Assembly (NCBI GenBank): GCA_013399875.1
Contig: VXAZ01005692.1
Span: 10,597-74,596, forward strand
Reading direction: 5' to 3'
Length of the DNA stretch: 64,000 nucleotides
From: Gymnorhina tibicen
Lineage: Eukaryota; Chordata; Aves; Passeriformes; Artamidae
Shown: piece by piece, positions 21,351 through 33,300 of the stretch
How positions within the stretch are numbered: the stretch's first letter is position 1
How the letters are laid out: every line of letters begins with the position of its first letter
Notes under the pieces: generated by a model
The model's database searches: none
What the model saw: only the letters and a program-made list of their open reading frames with translations
Told to the model about the DNA's origin: nothing
Program-made: the position numbers and the translations under genes

Positions 21351-23330
21351 GGAACGGGCTCTGGCAGCTGTTATGGGAGCCCCACATGACACCCACCCTG
21401 TATGTCCTGCTCTGGGGGAAGAACTGAGCTGTGATCAGTGCTGTGTGTCCACACAAGGACTGGGCACCCTCAGGGTGTCTCTCCTCACTGTGCATTCCAA
21501 AGGGTCATCCCGTGGTGCTCTGGCACCAGCAAGCTGGGCACGAGGCAGCTCTGGCCACCTGCAGGGTGGATCAGCCGTTTCCTATTCTCTGCAAGGACTG
21601 CAAGCCCTGCATTTCTGTGGGAAACCAAGACAGGTAATCTGCCACTTGGTTATATTTTTAGGTTAATAACAGATGTGTAAATATATATATGTCTCATCTT
21701 CACAGGTACTTGGAGCCAGGAGCTCACCACTTGCCAATGTTTAAAACAAGCCCAGAGCTAACTTGATAAACTGACTGTAAATCCAGCTCTAACCTGACTC
21801 CCAGCTCCCAGGCTGAGGTTGCAGAGCTTCCCACACAGCTGACACCAAAATCTGCCCACAAGCAAGAGGGTGATACCTCCAGCTGGGTGCTTGTCCCAAA
21901 CCCTCCTGCCACAAGAACGATGTGTATTGGGGGTTGTGATTGGGGGTTGTGTTTTCTTGCAGTGTCCTCACTTTCCTGCCTGCTCCAGAGGGAGTAGATG
22001 ACTGATGGCTCCAAGGGGTGCAGGCACCCAAAAACCAGGAGACTGCCCATAAATCTCTTTGTAAAAGGGTAAGGAGCCTCAGCACCTTAGCCCTGTCAGT
22101 CTGTGCTCACGGCGTTCTTCCGCATCAAAGAAGGAAACTGCTTTTATCCAGCAAGGGGAGCTGAGATCCTCCCATCACCTGCGTCCAAGAGCTGGGGTTT
22201 TCAACAAAATCCCCAGGGATGCAGGGTTTGGCAAGCAAGGCTGAGTCCTGGCCAGATCTGGCCAGCAAAAGCAGCAGAGCTTGGTGTGCCCATGCCACAT
22301 GAGCCCTGGCACAGAGCAGGTGGGTACCTGGTCTCCAGTAGTGCCACGCTGCACTAGGACAGCAGCCAGCAGAGGAGCAAAAGGGAAGAGGAGAGATAAT
22401 TATTAGTGATTGAAACTGATTGCATGAAAGAAGGACAGATGTTTCTTGTTGTGCTTGTGTGCCTGAGGCTATGGAGCCATGCAAGAGACCAGGGAAAACT
22501 CCTTCTCAGCCTGGGAATGCTGTGGCACTGAGCCGCATTCAAATGAGGGCTGAAATCTACACATGCTTTCCCTCTGACTCGTTCAAATCCACGAAGGATC
22601 TGGTTAAATCGCCAATCTCCTCACTCCCCCCATGCAGGCGGGTGATGTCCATACAGGTCCCCTTTGGCCAAGGGTCACCAGGTGCTGCAGAGACCCCCCT
22701 CAGATTCTCTCCACACCCCAGTCATGCAGCCATCCCAGTAAGGCGCAGGCTCTGGGAGATGAGGGGACTGGAGACAGCGCAGCCAGGCCAGGCAAAGCAG
22801 GTGGGGAGTTGAAATTTTGAGCACAGCATCTATAAAGGTGCAGGACTGAAGTCAGGGAAAGCTCCTGCTCACCCTGCTGCCAGAGCAAAACAGGCCTTTC
22901 TCGGAGAACAGGAGGCTTTATCAGTCACCATCCTCCCTTGCAGGACCTGGGATGGGGAATCCTGCTGATGTTTTCCTTGAGAAAGGATGGTCACCCATGG
23001 GGAGAGCCAGCTGGTGTCCCCACCAGGCTGAGGAGAGGCTGTTAAGGGGACACAAAGCCCCTGTGGTGTGTTCTGTGGGCTGCAGTGCATGCTTAATGCT
23101 ATAAAATATGCAAATAGAGGCTTGTCTTAGCGATGTTACTGATGGTGGTGATGTGCTCCTGGCACCGGTTCAGCTGGCTCCAGTGCCAAGGCAGGATGGA
23201 GCCAGAGATGCATTCAGGGAACTGAGCAGGGGTCTTGTCCCACCATGGGAGGAATCAGCCCTGCCCAGCATGGCCTGGCTCCCTTGGGATGGCCTGAGCT
23301 CCTCCCTTGGCAGCCCTCGGAGGCACCATC
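21351..23330. other. Intergenic sequence, nothing recognised
   Basis: There is no recognisable gene or repeat. A short (TA)n-type tract, ATATATATATG, lies near 21,682-21,692, and AT-rich sequence around 22,390-22,440 could be regulatory, but the signal is weak. Confidence 0.4.
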
Positions 23331-23334
23331 CCGT

Positions 23335-23862
23335 TTGTGACAACTGGGTCCCAAGAGCCCCAGGCAGCACCCCAGGCTTGGGGCAGAGTGGCTGGAAAGC
23401 TGCCTGTAAGGAATAGATCTGGGAGTGCCGGTGCTGACAGTGGCTGAACACGAGCCCAGGTGTGCCCAGGTGGCCAAGAAGACCAATGACACCCGTCCTG
23501 TACCAGCAATGACGTGGCAGCAGGACCAGGGCAGTGACTGTCCCCTGTGCTGGCACTCATGAGGCACCTCCAGCCCTGGGGTCAGTTTTGGGCTCCTCAT
23601 GACAAGGAAGACACTGAGGGGCTGGAGNTGAAGTTCTACTGGGTGAGGATTAGATTGAATATTACAAAAAATTTCTTCGCTGAAAGGGTGATCAAGCCCT
23701 GGCACAGCTGCCCAGGACAGTGGTGGAGTCACCGTCCCTGAAGGAATTTAAGAAGTGTAGATGTGGCAGCTGGGGATACGGGTTTGTAATGGGACACGGC
23801 AGTGCTGGACTACAGCTGATCTCGATCTTAGAGGTCTCTCCCAACCTGAACGATTCTGTGGC
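23335..23862 (+). repeat. CR1 LINE 3' region interrupted at a single N
   Basis: This is a sense CR1 copy, from AACTGGGTCCCAAGAGCCCC through GTGTGCCCAGGTGGCCAAG and CAGTTTTGGGCTCCTCATGAC to GACACTGAGGGGCTGGAG. A single N at 23,628 follows. The text then resumes about 200 bases further along the consensus (GATTAGATTGAATATTAC) and continues to a normal tail, CCAACCTGAACGATTCTGTGG. The N therefore probably marks missing sequence or an assembly join, not one ambiguous base. Confidence 0.9.
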
Positions 23863-23939
23863 TCAGTCCAGACTCTGACCTGCACTGGTTTCACCTGAAA
23901 GAGCAGGTGGATCACCTCATTTATAGGGAGGCTCTAGCA

Positions 23940-24450
23940 TGAAGCGGAGGACGGTCACCCCCAGCAGCCCCGTGTCCCTGGCGGGGTCACCGCGGGGGAT
24001 GGCTCTGGGCGCCCCGAGCAGGAGCAGGGGGAGTTCCCCATCCACGCGGGGCAGCGGCCCCGGATCCCTCGGATCCCCGTGCCCAGTGCGGGCTGCCGGG
24101 TGCGCAGGGCCGGGTCCCCGTGCCGGGCTGACCTCAGGGCCCCCCGCGCCGTGCCGGACTGGCTGTAGGGCCGGCGGCCCTGTCCGGGATGGCTGCGGGG
24201 CCGGTCCCCCTGTCCCAGGCCGGCCCCAGAGCCGGCCCCTCTGTCCGGGCCGGCCGCAGGGACACCCCCAGCCCCGGCGCCCCTGTCCCGGCGCCCCAGN
24301 GCCACCCCAGCGAGGGGCCGGAGGGGCCCGGGGGGGCACACCCCGAGGGGCCCGGGGGGCACACCCCGCTCCTCATGGCACGGTGAAGGCGCAGGGGCGG
24401 GTGCGAGGTTGTTCCCGAGGCGGGGCGAGGGCACTGCTGCTCATCCCACC
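23940..24450. repeat. GC-rich low-complexity / degenerate minisatellite
   Basis: The region is extremely GC-rich. It is built from imperfect repeats of the phrases CCGGCCGCAGGG, CCCCTGTCCGGG and GGGCCCGGGGGGCACACCCC; the last occurs twice in tandem near 24,327-24,368. A single N sits at 24,300. Long frames on both strands come from the lack of A/T-containing stops. It is CpG-rich and could also be an orphan CpG island. Confidence 0.6.
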
Positions 24451-24485
24451 ATGAACCCCCACTGCCATGGAGGCACAGCATCGGA

Positions 24486-24830
24486 AACTGGCTAGGGTTG
24501 GAAGGGACATTAAAGCTCATCTCGTTCCACTCCCCTGCCACGGACAGGAACACCTTCCACTCTCCCAGGCTGCTCCAAGCCCCATCCAGCCTGGCCTGGG
24601 ACACTTCCAGGGATTCAGGGGCAGCCACAGCTGCTCTGGGCACCCTGTGCCAGGGCCTCCCCACCCTCACAGGGAACAATTTCTTGTAATATGTCATCTA
24701 ACCCTGCCCTCTGGCAGTGGGAAGCCATTCCCCCTTGCCCTGGCACTCTCTTCCCGTGTAAAAAGTCATTCTCCCTCCTTTTTATAATCCACCTTTGAGT
24801 ACTGGAAGGACTTAGCCCCCCCAGTGTACA
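24486..24830 (-). repeat. CR1 LINE 3' end
   Basis: This antisense CR1 copy contains GGGTTGGAAGGGACATTAAAG, CCAGGCTGCTCCAAGCCCC, GGGGCAGCCACAGCTGCTCTG, CCCTGCCCTCTGGCAGTGGG and GGAAGCCATTCCCCC. It then decays into AGTACTGGAAGGACTTAG. The 3' limit on the plus strand is approximate, and similarity may run on to about 24,960. Confidence 0.88.
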
Positions 24831-26110
24831 GCAGGGGCCTTTTCCCACATGGTCCCCCAGCCCTGGGTGCCCCAATTCCTCTCCAGCTGCCCCTACTCTG
24901 GCACTATGCACAGAGATCACACTCTTGCCTCTTCAGTTTGGGGAAAAGGCCCCAATCTTCAGCACATTAGTCCTTCTCAGTTGTTCCTGCTCATTTTGGG
25001 AACACCCGTGAATGTACAGCAGGTGAATGTACTGCTGGTGGCAGCCAGGGACCAGCCCCAGGGTTTCCCCAGTTGCTACTGCCCTGCACTGGCCACTGCC
25101 AAGGCAGTGCTGTGTTTTTCCAGCTGCCAAAATCACCTACCTCCAGCAGGAAAGGGCACTGAGCAGTCTTGTTCTTCCCACAGTGTAGACACTCCCTGGA
25201 TATTCCATGTCATGCTCCCAGGCTGGGCTGGTGTTTCCACGCACCGAGGTACAAGCCAGTGACATCTCCATGCTGAGCCACAGCTGTCCCCTGCCCACGG
25301 AGCAGCTCCAGCCTCACAGGACCTCTCTCTGACCAGCGTGGGTCTCACTTCAGAAGAAATAAAAGGGAGATTAAATGAGCTCCAGTCTCCTTCCCATCCC
25401 CTGGGACCAGCCCTGGTGGTTTGGGGGTCAGGACAGGCTGGAGAAGTTCTTGGCTGCTCTGGGCAGCTGAGGTTTCCTGGTGCATGGAGGGACTGTAATA
25501 AAGGAACCGTTCATCAGTCGTGCTGGTAAGGGCCAAGCACAGCCCCCAGCGCCCCTGGGCCTTGCTGCTGGCATGGGGTCACTGCAGGGATCCTTGTGGG
25601 CAGCAGCAGGGGACACCAGCCAGGGCTGGGAGCTGCCCCAGGGCATCCCCAGGAAACTGATCTCCCACAGGATTTGGGTGGCAGCTGGACCACAGCCCTA
25701 CCATAGCTGCCAGGACAACCCATCACCCACATCTGCACCGAGCTCCCAGCGTGCACAGCCCAGGGAGGTCCCAGTGTGGATGTCCTGTGTGCTGGGCAGG
25801 ACAGCCAAGTATTGCAGTCCACCAGACACCCATCTCCTGCCTCACGGAGGGCTTGGAGCCCTGCCCCAGGCAGCCAGTGGGATGGCTGGGCTGGTCCTGC
25901 CTGCACAGCTTCGCTCCGGGACCACTCCAGGCCCTGCTCCAGTCTGGGATCACAGGTCCTGGCCAGAATATCTGCAGAGACGGGACCTGTGCAGAGGCTC
26001 AGCTCAGCCCAGCACATCTCCCCACAGCCTGACACCCTAAGAGCCCAAACCAGGCTGTGTGTGCACTTGCTGCTTGTGCCATCTCTCTGAGCATTTCCTG
26101 CAAAGGATAA
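24831..26110. other. Intergenic sequence, nothing recognised
   Basis: The sequence is GC-rich with overlapping open frames on both strands (for example 25,514-26,116 minus, 200 codons). None has domain character. I see no splice-site pair that would make an exon. Confidence 0.4.
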
Positions 26111-26111
26111 A

Positions 26112-26275
26112 ACCATTCACAGAGTGAGAGAACAGCTGAGGCTGAAAGCAACCTCTGGAGATGCTCTGCCCCAAATCCTGCTCACAACAGGAGCCTCTGG
26201 AGTTGCTCTGCCCCGTGGCCTGCTCACAACAGGAGCCTCTGGAGATGCTCAGCCCCAGGGCCTGCTCACAGCATC
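26112..26275 (-). repeat. CR1 tail fragment with 42-bp tandem triplication
   Basis: The sequence CAGAGTGAGAGAACAGCTG followed by AGGCTGAAAGCAACCTCTGG reads as an antisense CR1 tail. The next segment, beginning CCTCTGGAGATGCTCTGCCC, then recurs with period 42: starts at 26,152, 26,194 and 26,236. Units are near-identical (GAGATGCTC / GAGTTGCTC / GAGATGCTC). The array ends at about 26,275 in CTGCTCACAGCA. Confidence 0.8.
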
Positions 26276-26850
26276 CGTGTGTTTGTGTGTCTGGCCGTGG
26301 TGTGCACGTGTGTCCATGTGAGCCTCTCTCCCCCACAGTTCTGCCCAGGATTACACAGCAGAGCAGAGCAGGGCTGGGATCTGAAGGAGCTGCTTCTCCA
26401 GACATCAGCGCTGCCTTTCAAAGCACATGAAAGGTGGCAGCTCCTGAGCAACCAAAGCCCAGCTTGAGGAGACAAATGTCCTTCTATGCAGCCTCAGCCT
26501 TTTCCTGCCACACGTGACCTTCCCGCTCTCCTGGGCACTGGGGTTTGGATCGCTGACATTGGACTTGGGAGGACCAGTGGCCCTTGGGAAGGGGCCTGGC
26601 TTGGGTTCAGGGCTGCTGGAGACAAGATCCCCACAGTCCCCACCGTGGGGAGAGCAGCCAGTGCCTGCACTGGCCCCAAGAGCCCCATGTGGGGATGTGG
26701 GGAGGAAGAGAAGCAGGATCTCAGCTCTCAGCCCCCCAGCCCTGTCCCAATACCTCCACCACCGTCCTGGCCTTTCCCAGGGACCAGCAGCTGGGAACAC
26801 CAGTTCCTCCTGCGCTCCCTGCCTGGGGCAGGACGGCTGGTCCTGTCTCT

Positions 26851-27350
26851 CTGATGGGCTTCAACCCCAGCCTGCAACGAAGCATCAACCCATGGGTTGA
26901 AACAAGAACAGGTTAATAACTGAAATGAAGTAAAGTATAATAACAGTAATAGTAATAGTAATAATAGTAGCAATGAAAATGAAAAGGGAGATAATAAGAG
27001 GAGAGAGAGGAATAAAACCCTACAGAAACAAGTGATGGCCAATACAATTGCTCACCACCCACTGCCCAGCCTGTCCCCCAGCTTCCACTGGCAGCCCCCA
27101 GCTGACTCCCCCCAGTTTCTATACTGGGCATGTAACAGTCTGTGATGTGGAATATCCTCTGTCCAGTTTGGGTCAGCTCTCCTGGCCATCACTGGCAGAG
27201 CATGGGGTACTGACAAGCCCTTGATATAGAGGAAGCACTACTCAGCAACAGCTAAAACATCACTTCATCACCATTGTTCTCATTCCAAAACCCAGCACTG
27301 TACCAATTACTGGGAAGAAAATTAACTCTATCTCAGACAAAACCAGGCCA
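26851..27350 (-). mobile_element. Solo LTR of avian ERVL type
   Basis: Read on the minus strand, the element starts with GGCCTGGTTTTGTCTGAG and ATAGAGTTAATTTTCTTCCC. It continues with GTTTTAGCTGTTGCTGAGTAG, GAGCTGACCCAAACTGG, GGATATTCCACATCAC, a degenerate TATA-like AGTATAGAAACTGGGGG and GTGGTGAGCAATTGTATTGG. It then has an ATT/ACT trinucleotide tract and ends near GCAGGCTGGGGTTGAAGC. This order is that of a very common avian ERVL-class LTR. The segment expected just before the end is shorter than in copies I remember, so there is probably an internal deletion. No adjoining retroviral genes are present and no clear target-site duplication is visible. Confidence 0.82.
26931..26984. repeat. Trinucleotide (AAT/AGT)n tract inside the LTR
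   Basis: The plus strand shows AATAACAGTAATAGTAATAG followed by more TAATAGTAG. This is an imperfect trinucleotide microsatellite that belongs to the 3' half of the LTR. Confidence 0.75.
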
Positions 27351-30300
27351 CCCTCTGCCATGTCAGGCTGGCACCAAAGCAGAGGAGGACCATCCCCTGG
27401 CAGGGAGCTGTGCAAGTCCCACCCCTGAGGCTCTGATGCAGCCACTAACCCAGCCTCTGTCTTGCCAACCTGCATTGGCTGCACTGACCACACTCCAGCA
27501 GACCCATGGCATGGGGCAACCTCCTTCTGCTGTTCCCCAGGCAGTGCCAGAGCACTGCTCTCCTGCCTGGACCCACAGCAGCCGAGGCCACGCTCACAGT
27601 GACTGCACAAGGCCGTGCATGACCCAGCCCCCAAACTGACAATTACCCTGCAGCTCCTGCTACAACCTTGGCCAGCCTCCTCCGCATTTCCCCAGGACCA
27701 GAAATCACACCCTGGACCAAAGGGAAGCTCCTAACAATGGTTTAATCACAACCAAATCCTTTCTGCAGGAAGTTTGGGGTTTGGGAAATCGCTGCTCAGT
27801 TTTTGTCCTGGTGTAACTTGGTGTTCCCAGCTCATCTCAAAAAGCCTCTTGTTTTTTCATCACTTCTCCCCTCACACTGGAGAATAATATTTTCACTCAC
27901 ACGCTGAAATTAGATCCTGATGTTTCTGCCAGCAAGGCTTTCAATAGCTCGCTTATGTTCCTGGATGGAATTGCCTGGCAGGCTGTGCTCGGGGCGAGGG
28001 GGAGTGTGGAAAAAGACCCGTGAATCTCCCCCAGCAGCCCCCAGCCCACGTTGGCTGCACCATCAGAGCCAGATGAAGGACGGGCAGAGGGTGAGCACAG
28101 ACAGGGATGACCCCTCAGCACGGCACCAAGGGAATCCTTCACGAGCTCTGCAGGAACCAGGATCCCTGCCCAGCACCGTGCAGTTCCCTAACACATATCC
28201 ATAATGCCCAGCTCCTTCCCAGCAGCTCCCTATGTGACCTGAGCTGCCTCCCAGCCTGGAGGGCTCTGACAGTGGATGAGGGGTGCCAGCAAGGGGGACA
28301 CCTGTGTCCCTGACTGCTGACACCCTGGTAGGTGCAGCAGCAGACCCCAAAGTGCTGCTGTGCCAGAGACAGCATTTAGTTTCGGGGTTCCCCAAGCTCA
28401 CAGCTTTCCTGCTGCACGGCACCTGGCCAGGCAGCACCTGGAAGTCCTGATGGCTCCAGGTGCTGAGCACACTCCCAGGTTGCCAGCTTGGGCCAAGAGC
28501 CCCAGGGAGCAGGCCAGCCCGGAGATGCTGAGAGCCTGCCAAGCGGGCAGCACGGAGCAGGGGATCCCTGCCAGCCCAGTGGTCCGTCTGGCACGCTGTG
28601 GAGCGGGTTGGCAATCCCCACTCTGCAGCAACCTGCGTGGCAAGCTGCTGGGGACTCAGCGAGCCTGGAAGCCATGGGTGCCCATCTGCCGGCCTGGCAA
28701 GTGCTGGGCAGCGGAGGAGCCCCAGCCCCCAGCCCCAGCAGGGTGGAGTTGGAAGGCAGGAGAGCATCCTGCAGGCCGCTGCCAGGAGTCTCAGCAGGCT
28801 TGGCAGGGGCTGGAGAGCCCCCACCACTCTTAACCACTCTCATATTTCAGGAGATCAGTGGAGGGAGGAACCTCCCTTGCCCATCAGGAAATCACAGTTC
28901 CCCAGGCTGCAATTCCAAAGTTATCCTTGAAGCACCGCTCCAGCCAGGTCCCTCAGCTCTGCTGTACAGCACCTCCTGAGGCTCCGGGAACTGCTGCACT
29001 GCCCACACCTTCCCACTACCCCTGGGCACTGGTCACCCCTGCCCCTGGCTGGCCCCAAGGCTCAAGGCCACTACTCCAATGCCCCTGTCAGCACACCCTT
29101 GATGGGGACTCAGCATCTCCTGCGGGCTCTTACAGCTGCAGAGCTGAAATTTCTGAAGGCACAAGAGGTTGTTCGTAAACAATGGGGAAATAATATCTGT
29201 CTCCTCATATCCTCAGGAGTATCATGGTCATTTTCCTTTGGTTTTTCCAAAACAGCTCATCCTCTGGCACAGACAGCATGTGGGGAGCTCAGCTGGGTGT
29301 TTCAGACAACTATGAACATCTACAAAAAAGGTTGTAAGTGGTCTCTGCATTAGACACAGCTGTGTCTTAAACTTCTGATGGCTCACAAATATTCACCAGG
29401 ATGGAACCATTTACAGCCCAGATCCTGCAGCCCTTCCACACACGACTAACCTGAGGCTGTAGTGTGCTCCTTCGGGAGCAGAGGCTCTGGCAGGGTGCAG
29501 TGGTACCCCTGGGCAGTCCTTGCAGGTGAAGGTGGAGCCTGAGCCAGCAGGTCTGGCACTGCTGGGGTCATCCCTGACCTCCCTGCCCAGCAGGTCACTT
29601 CCTCTCTTAGGTTCAAACCAGCCCTGGTTCTGCTGCTCTCATTCAGAGGAGCCTCTCAACAACACCACAGGAGGTTGGCAGGACTGGGGCTGGGAACTTC
29701 TGGCTCAAGCCCTCCCAGCTACCACAACTCAGCTGCCCCAGACAGTCCCTGTCCCCAGTTTGTTCATAAACGCAGCGTTCAGTGAGCAGAGTGTCCCAGG
29801 GCACGAGGCAGGAAACCTGTGTGCACTGAGGAGAGCTGGGCCCCGCTCTTCAGAGGGATGTCAACCTTTCTCCAGCCCTGTCCCTCTGCTCCAGAGATGA
29901 TGCTGCTCAGCCTGAACACCTCAGCAGCTCTGGGAGGTGAACCCTCCTAAGGCTTTGGGTCAGGTGACCAGATTTAAGGTGCTCCAGAGCCACAGCAGGA
30001 AGGTCACACTGAGCAGTGAAGGACAATGTTGGCATGGTGTGTAATCATCCCTCTGCTTCCAACAGTGTTTTGAAACAACACACACTGTAAGGTATTTTTT
30101 TTAGCAATTTTTTTTTTATCAGCTCTTGGGAACTGTGTCTCTTTCCACCTCCAACAGCCTGAATCCCTGCCCGTGCTTCTGGTGGCTTCAGCTGCTGTAA
30201 AGATGCCTGTAATGAAGAGAGGGAAGACCATCCGCTCCTCTCGCCTGAGCCACGCTTCCCAAGAGCAGTTGCTGATAATCCATGCCATGATCAGCTGTGC

Positions 30301-33300
30301 AACCTGGAGATATTTCACCTCGTGAATGCGCTGTCAGGGGGACAGGATTGGGTGGCCGGAGCTCAGCTCTCTCCTTATGCCAAGCAGGAGTCACCTGGAG
30401 AAGGTCTGGCAGGATTTATGGCCTCTATAAAGGGGCAGGAGTTGGATGTTTGCTGTTATTATGGGCTGTATTTTTCTCCTTCAGCAACCTGCAGCTTTTA
30501 CCCCCTCCAGCAGGTTGCTGCTGCCATTCCTTGCTGGAGCCTCATGGGGTGGGAAGAGCTGGGTTTGGGCTCACACAGCCTCATCCCCTCCACTCGGGGA
30601 GTGCACAGCAGGCCCCAGGTGGGACATAAGGGACCGGGTGGGACCACATGGCCAAAGCACCTGTGTCCTTCTCTTCCTGCTGCTGCCAGCCTGCCCATCC
30701 CCGTAGAAGGCACACAGGACCACACTGGGGGCCGGGAGCTCAGGGCTGGGAAGAGCTGCAGTAGCACAACCCAGTGTGTTGTCCTTTCTCTTACTTCCAG
30801 GTGAGGGACTGCGATAAATGAACCACTCGTGTTAAAAGCGACACCATCCACCCCACACCTGTGGGTATTTTAGGGACAAAACAGTCAACTCAGTCATTCT
30901 TGAGTCAAAGAGTAGGAACTACAGGCTTTGCCTCAGGAGTGTCTGTTCTGGATGTCCCCAACAGGCCTTTCTGCAATAAAAGGTACATCAGGAAGAAAAT
31001 GACAGGACCATGCAGAGCCTGGAGTGGATATGAAAAGCCTGGTTCAGCTGCTGCCTCGGTTTCCCCCTCTTGGGCACTAAAAGTTGTCCATCAGCAAAGA
31101 TTCAAACAAACTATTTCCTAATAAGCATCCGTACCCCATCTCAGACCAAGCTCTCCAACCCATCTTCTTTTCCTTTTGCCTAACATGGCCAGGTCCAAGG
31201 CTCTTCAAGAATCAGCCTCAGCTTCACCCACCCCTCCAGGACAGCCCAGATCTTTTTCCAGGCTGATGCACCTGATGATGGGTGCAATCAAGTGTATTTT
31301 TTGAAGGAAGGAGAGGAGGTAGCTGGGAGCTGTTTGCATCAGGAACCAGGTCCTTGGGATATAGAATGTGCTGATGGCAGCACCTAACCTTCCCACCTCC
31401 AGAGTTTTGTGGTCCCCAGGGCCATGGAGAGCCTTGCTGGCAGCAGCAGCAGCACAAGGGGTCACCTCTGCATGGATCAGGCAGGATGGAGTGCAGGCAA
31501 CAAGGAGCTGAAGTGGGTAAAATGAAGCTAAAGGAATATGAAGGATATTTAAAGACATTCAACCAGCACAGGAAAAGGCTCAAGTGTACCTTGAAGAATA
31601 TAGGAAAACGGCAGATTTTTTTTCCCAAGATTGAGAAGATTTGTGTTTTGAAACACCGCCCAAAGCACCAACCTCCCCTTCGAGTGAGGGGCTCTGTGCA
31701 GAGAATTGTGCTGAGCCAGGGGAGCTTTGCCCAGCACGGGGCAGGTGTCACGACGTAGGGCAGGTGTCTCAGAGCGTGGCTCTTCCCAGGCACAAAACAG
31801 CTGAGGGCAGCTCCAGGTTTCAGAGGGACTTGAGGAATCCGCAGCTGTGTCTCCACTGCCACGAGCTCACTGCAAACCTGGCTAGCTCCAAATACCTCAG
31901 GGGAGCTGGAGCCACATGCTGAGAGGCTCCAGCAGTGATTCAGAGCAGCAAGGGATGAGGGACCCTTTCCATCATTTAACAAACGTGGCTGGACCCGAAA
32001 GCAAAGGAACAGCCCCAGCTCAGTCAAGGTAGCAATAAATCCAGAGTCTGCATTCCCCTGAGCATCACCTGCACCGCAATCCTGCTACCTCCGGGTGAAG
32101 CACCTGTGCCATCAGCTCTGCAGCACAGCAGGAACTTGGGCAGTGAGACCTTTAGAGGCAGAGGAGATATAAACATGCTGTGGATAAGTTTTAAACCTCC
32201 AAGTCGTGCTTGAGTCAGCTCTGGGCTGGGTTTTAGCTCATTGGCTGGGGTTGGTCCCAACTGGGTGTAAGAACATCCTCAGGTGGATGAGCTAGAGGTG
32301 GGGATGCTCTGATGGTCACAAGAGCTTTGCTGCTTTCACCAGAGCTTCAAAATTGTCCTTCTCTCTGCCTGGGCTGGAAAAATGCTCCCACCTCCAACTG
32401 TCCTTCTCAGTCCAGGTCCAAGAAGCAAAGACTGCTCTGGTTTTGCAGAAGAAGCATCTCTCTGCTGCCCTGGGCACCCAGCGAGCCCAAGATGGAGCTG
32501 CCTCAGCCTCTACTTTTTAACTTGGCTCAGAGCAGCTGCGAAACATAAACCCTCCCCACTCCCAATGCAGCAGCATCAGCAGTGCTGGTTTCTGGTGTAC
32601 CCCCAGCTCCCTCGCAGCCCTTTCAGCACTCACAGCCTGCTTTTCACAGCTTCTCCTACTTATGCCATTCTCTAGGACTAGGAGGAGAGTTCTGGCCTTT
32701 GAAGATTGTTTTAGCTGAAGGGAAAACAGCACTTCATTTTAAAATCCTGATATCATTAATTCCATCAGTTTTAAAAGATAAGTTTTTTCCTACCCTATGC
32801 TTGAATTTTTGTTTCATTTTTCTCTTCTAAGTGTTTTCTCCCCCTTTTGCCATCCTGTGCCTTGCTACCAAAACAGTGTACCCTGGAAAGGATGAAAGCA
32901 AGACCCCAAAACTGCCTTTTCTTCACGCCAATTTTGTCAAACTGGAAATGTAAACGATAAGCTTCTCTAGGCTTTTTTCCCCCTCATTTAACCAAAGGCG
33001 CTGTGGCAGGGGAACATCCCTCCGAGCAGCTGTGCTTCCAGGCTGTTCAGCATGTCTCCTACCTGTGGAAGCAGATGGAGGCCCACAGCACCTGTGAGGC
33101 GTTCATCTCCTATCTGTTGTTCTCTCTCTTTTTCATGAGCATCATGTGTTTATTCCCTCTTTCAGACTCACAAGTCCCTCTGGAGTTGCCCCATGTTTTG
33201 CCTTATTTTGGCTCTTCCATTTTTCCCGTATCCCATCCATATCCTTACTGAACTTAGGCATCAGCAGATCGTTCTGTCTAGGATTTTTTCTAAGGGCTTG

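Noticed and set aside
21020..21427. Frames within 20.9-21.4 kb that could be taken for a reverse-transcriptase gene
   Set aside because: They are shadows and decayed pieces of a CR1 LINE fragment with frameshifts. No intact frame remains.
22575..22600. A GTTCAAATCC word like a tRNA T-loop
   Set aside because: No A-box, acceptor stem or anticodon arm can be placed upstream at the right spacing.
23939..24454. Long frames of proline-, glycine- and arginine-rich sequence, collagen-like at first sight
   Set aside because: There is no Gly-X-Y periodicity. The frames occur on both strands and cross an N, so they reflect GC-rich minisatellite DNA.
28063..28827. A 254-codon minus-strand open frame
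   Set aside because: The region has long frames on both strands because it is GC-rich. The translation is low in complexity and matches nothing I know.
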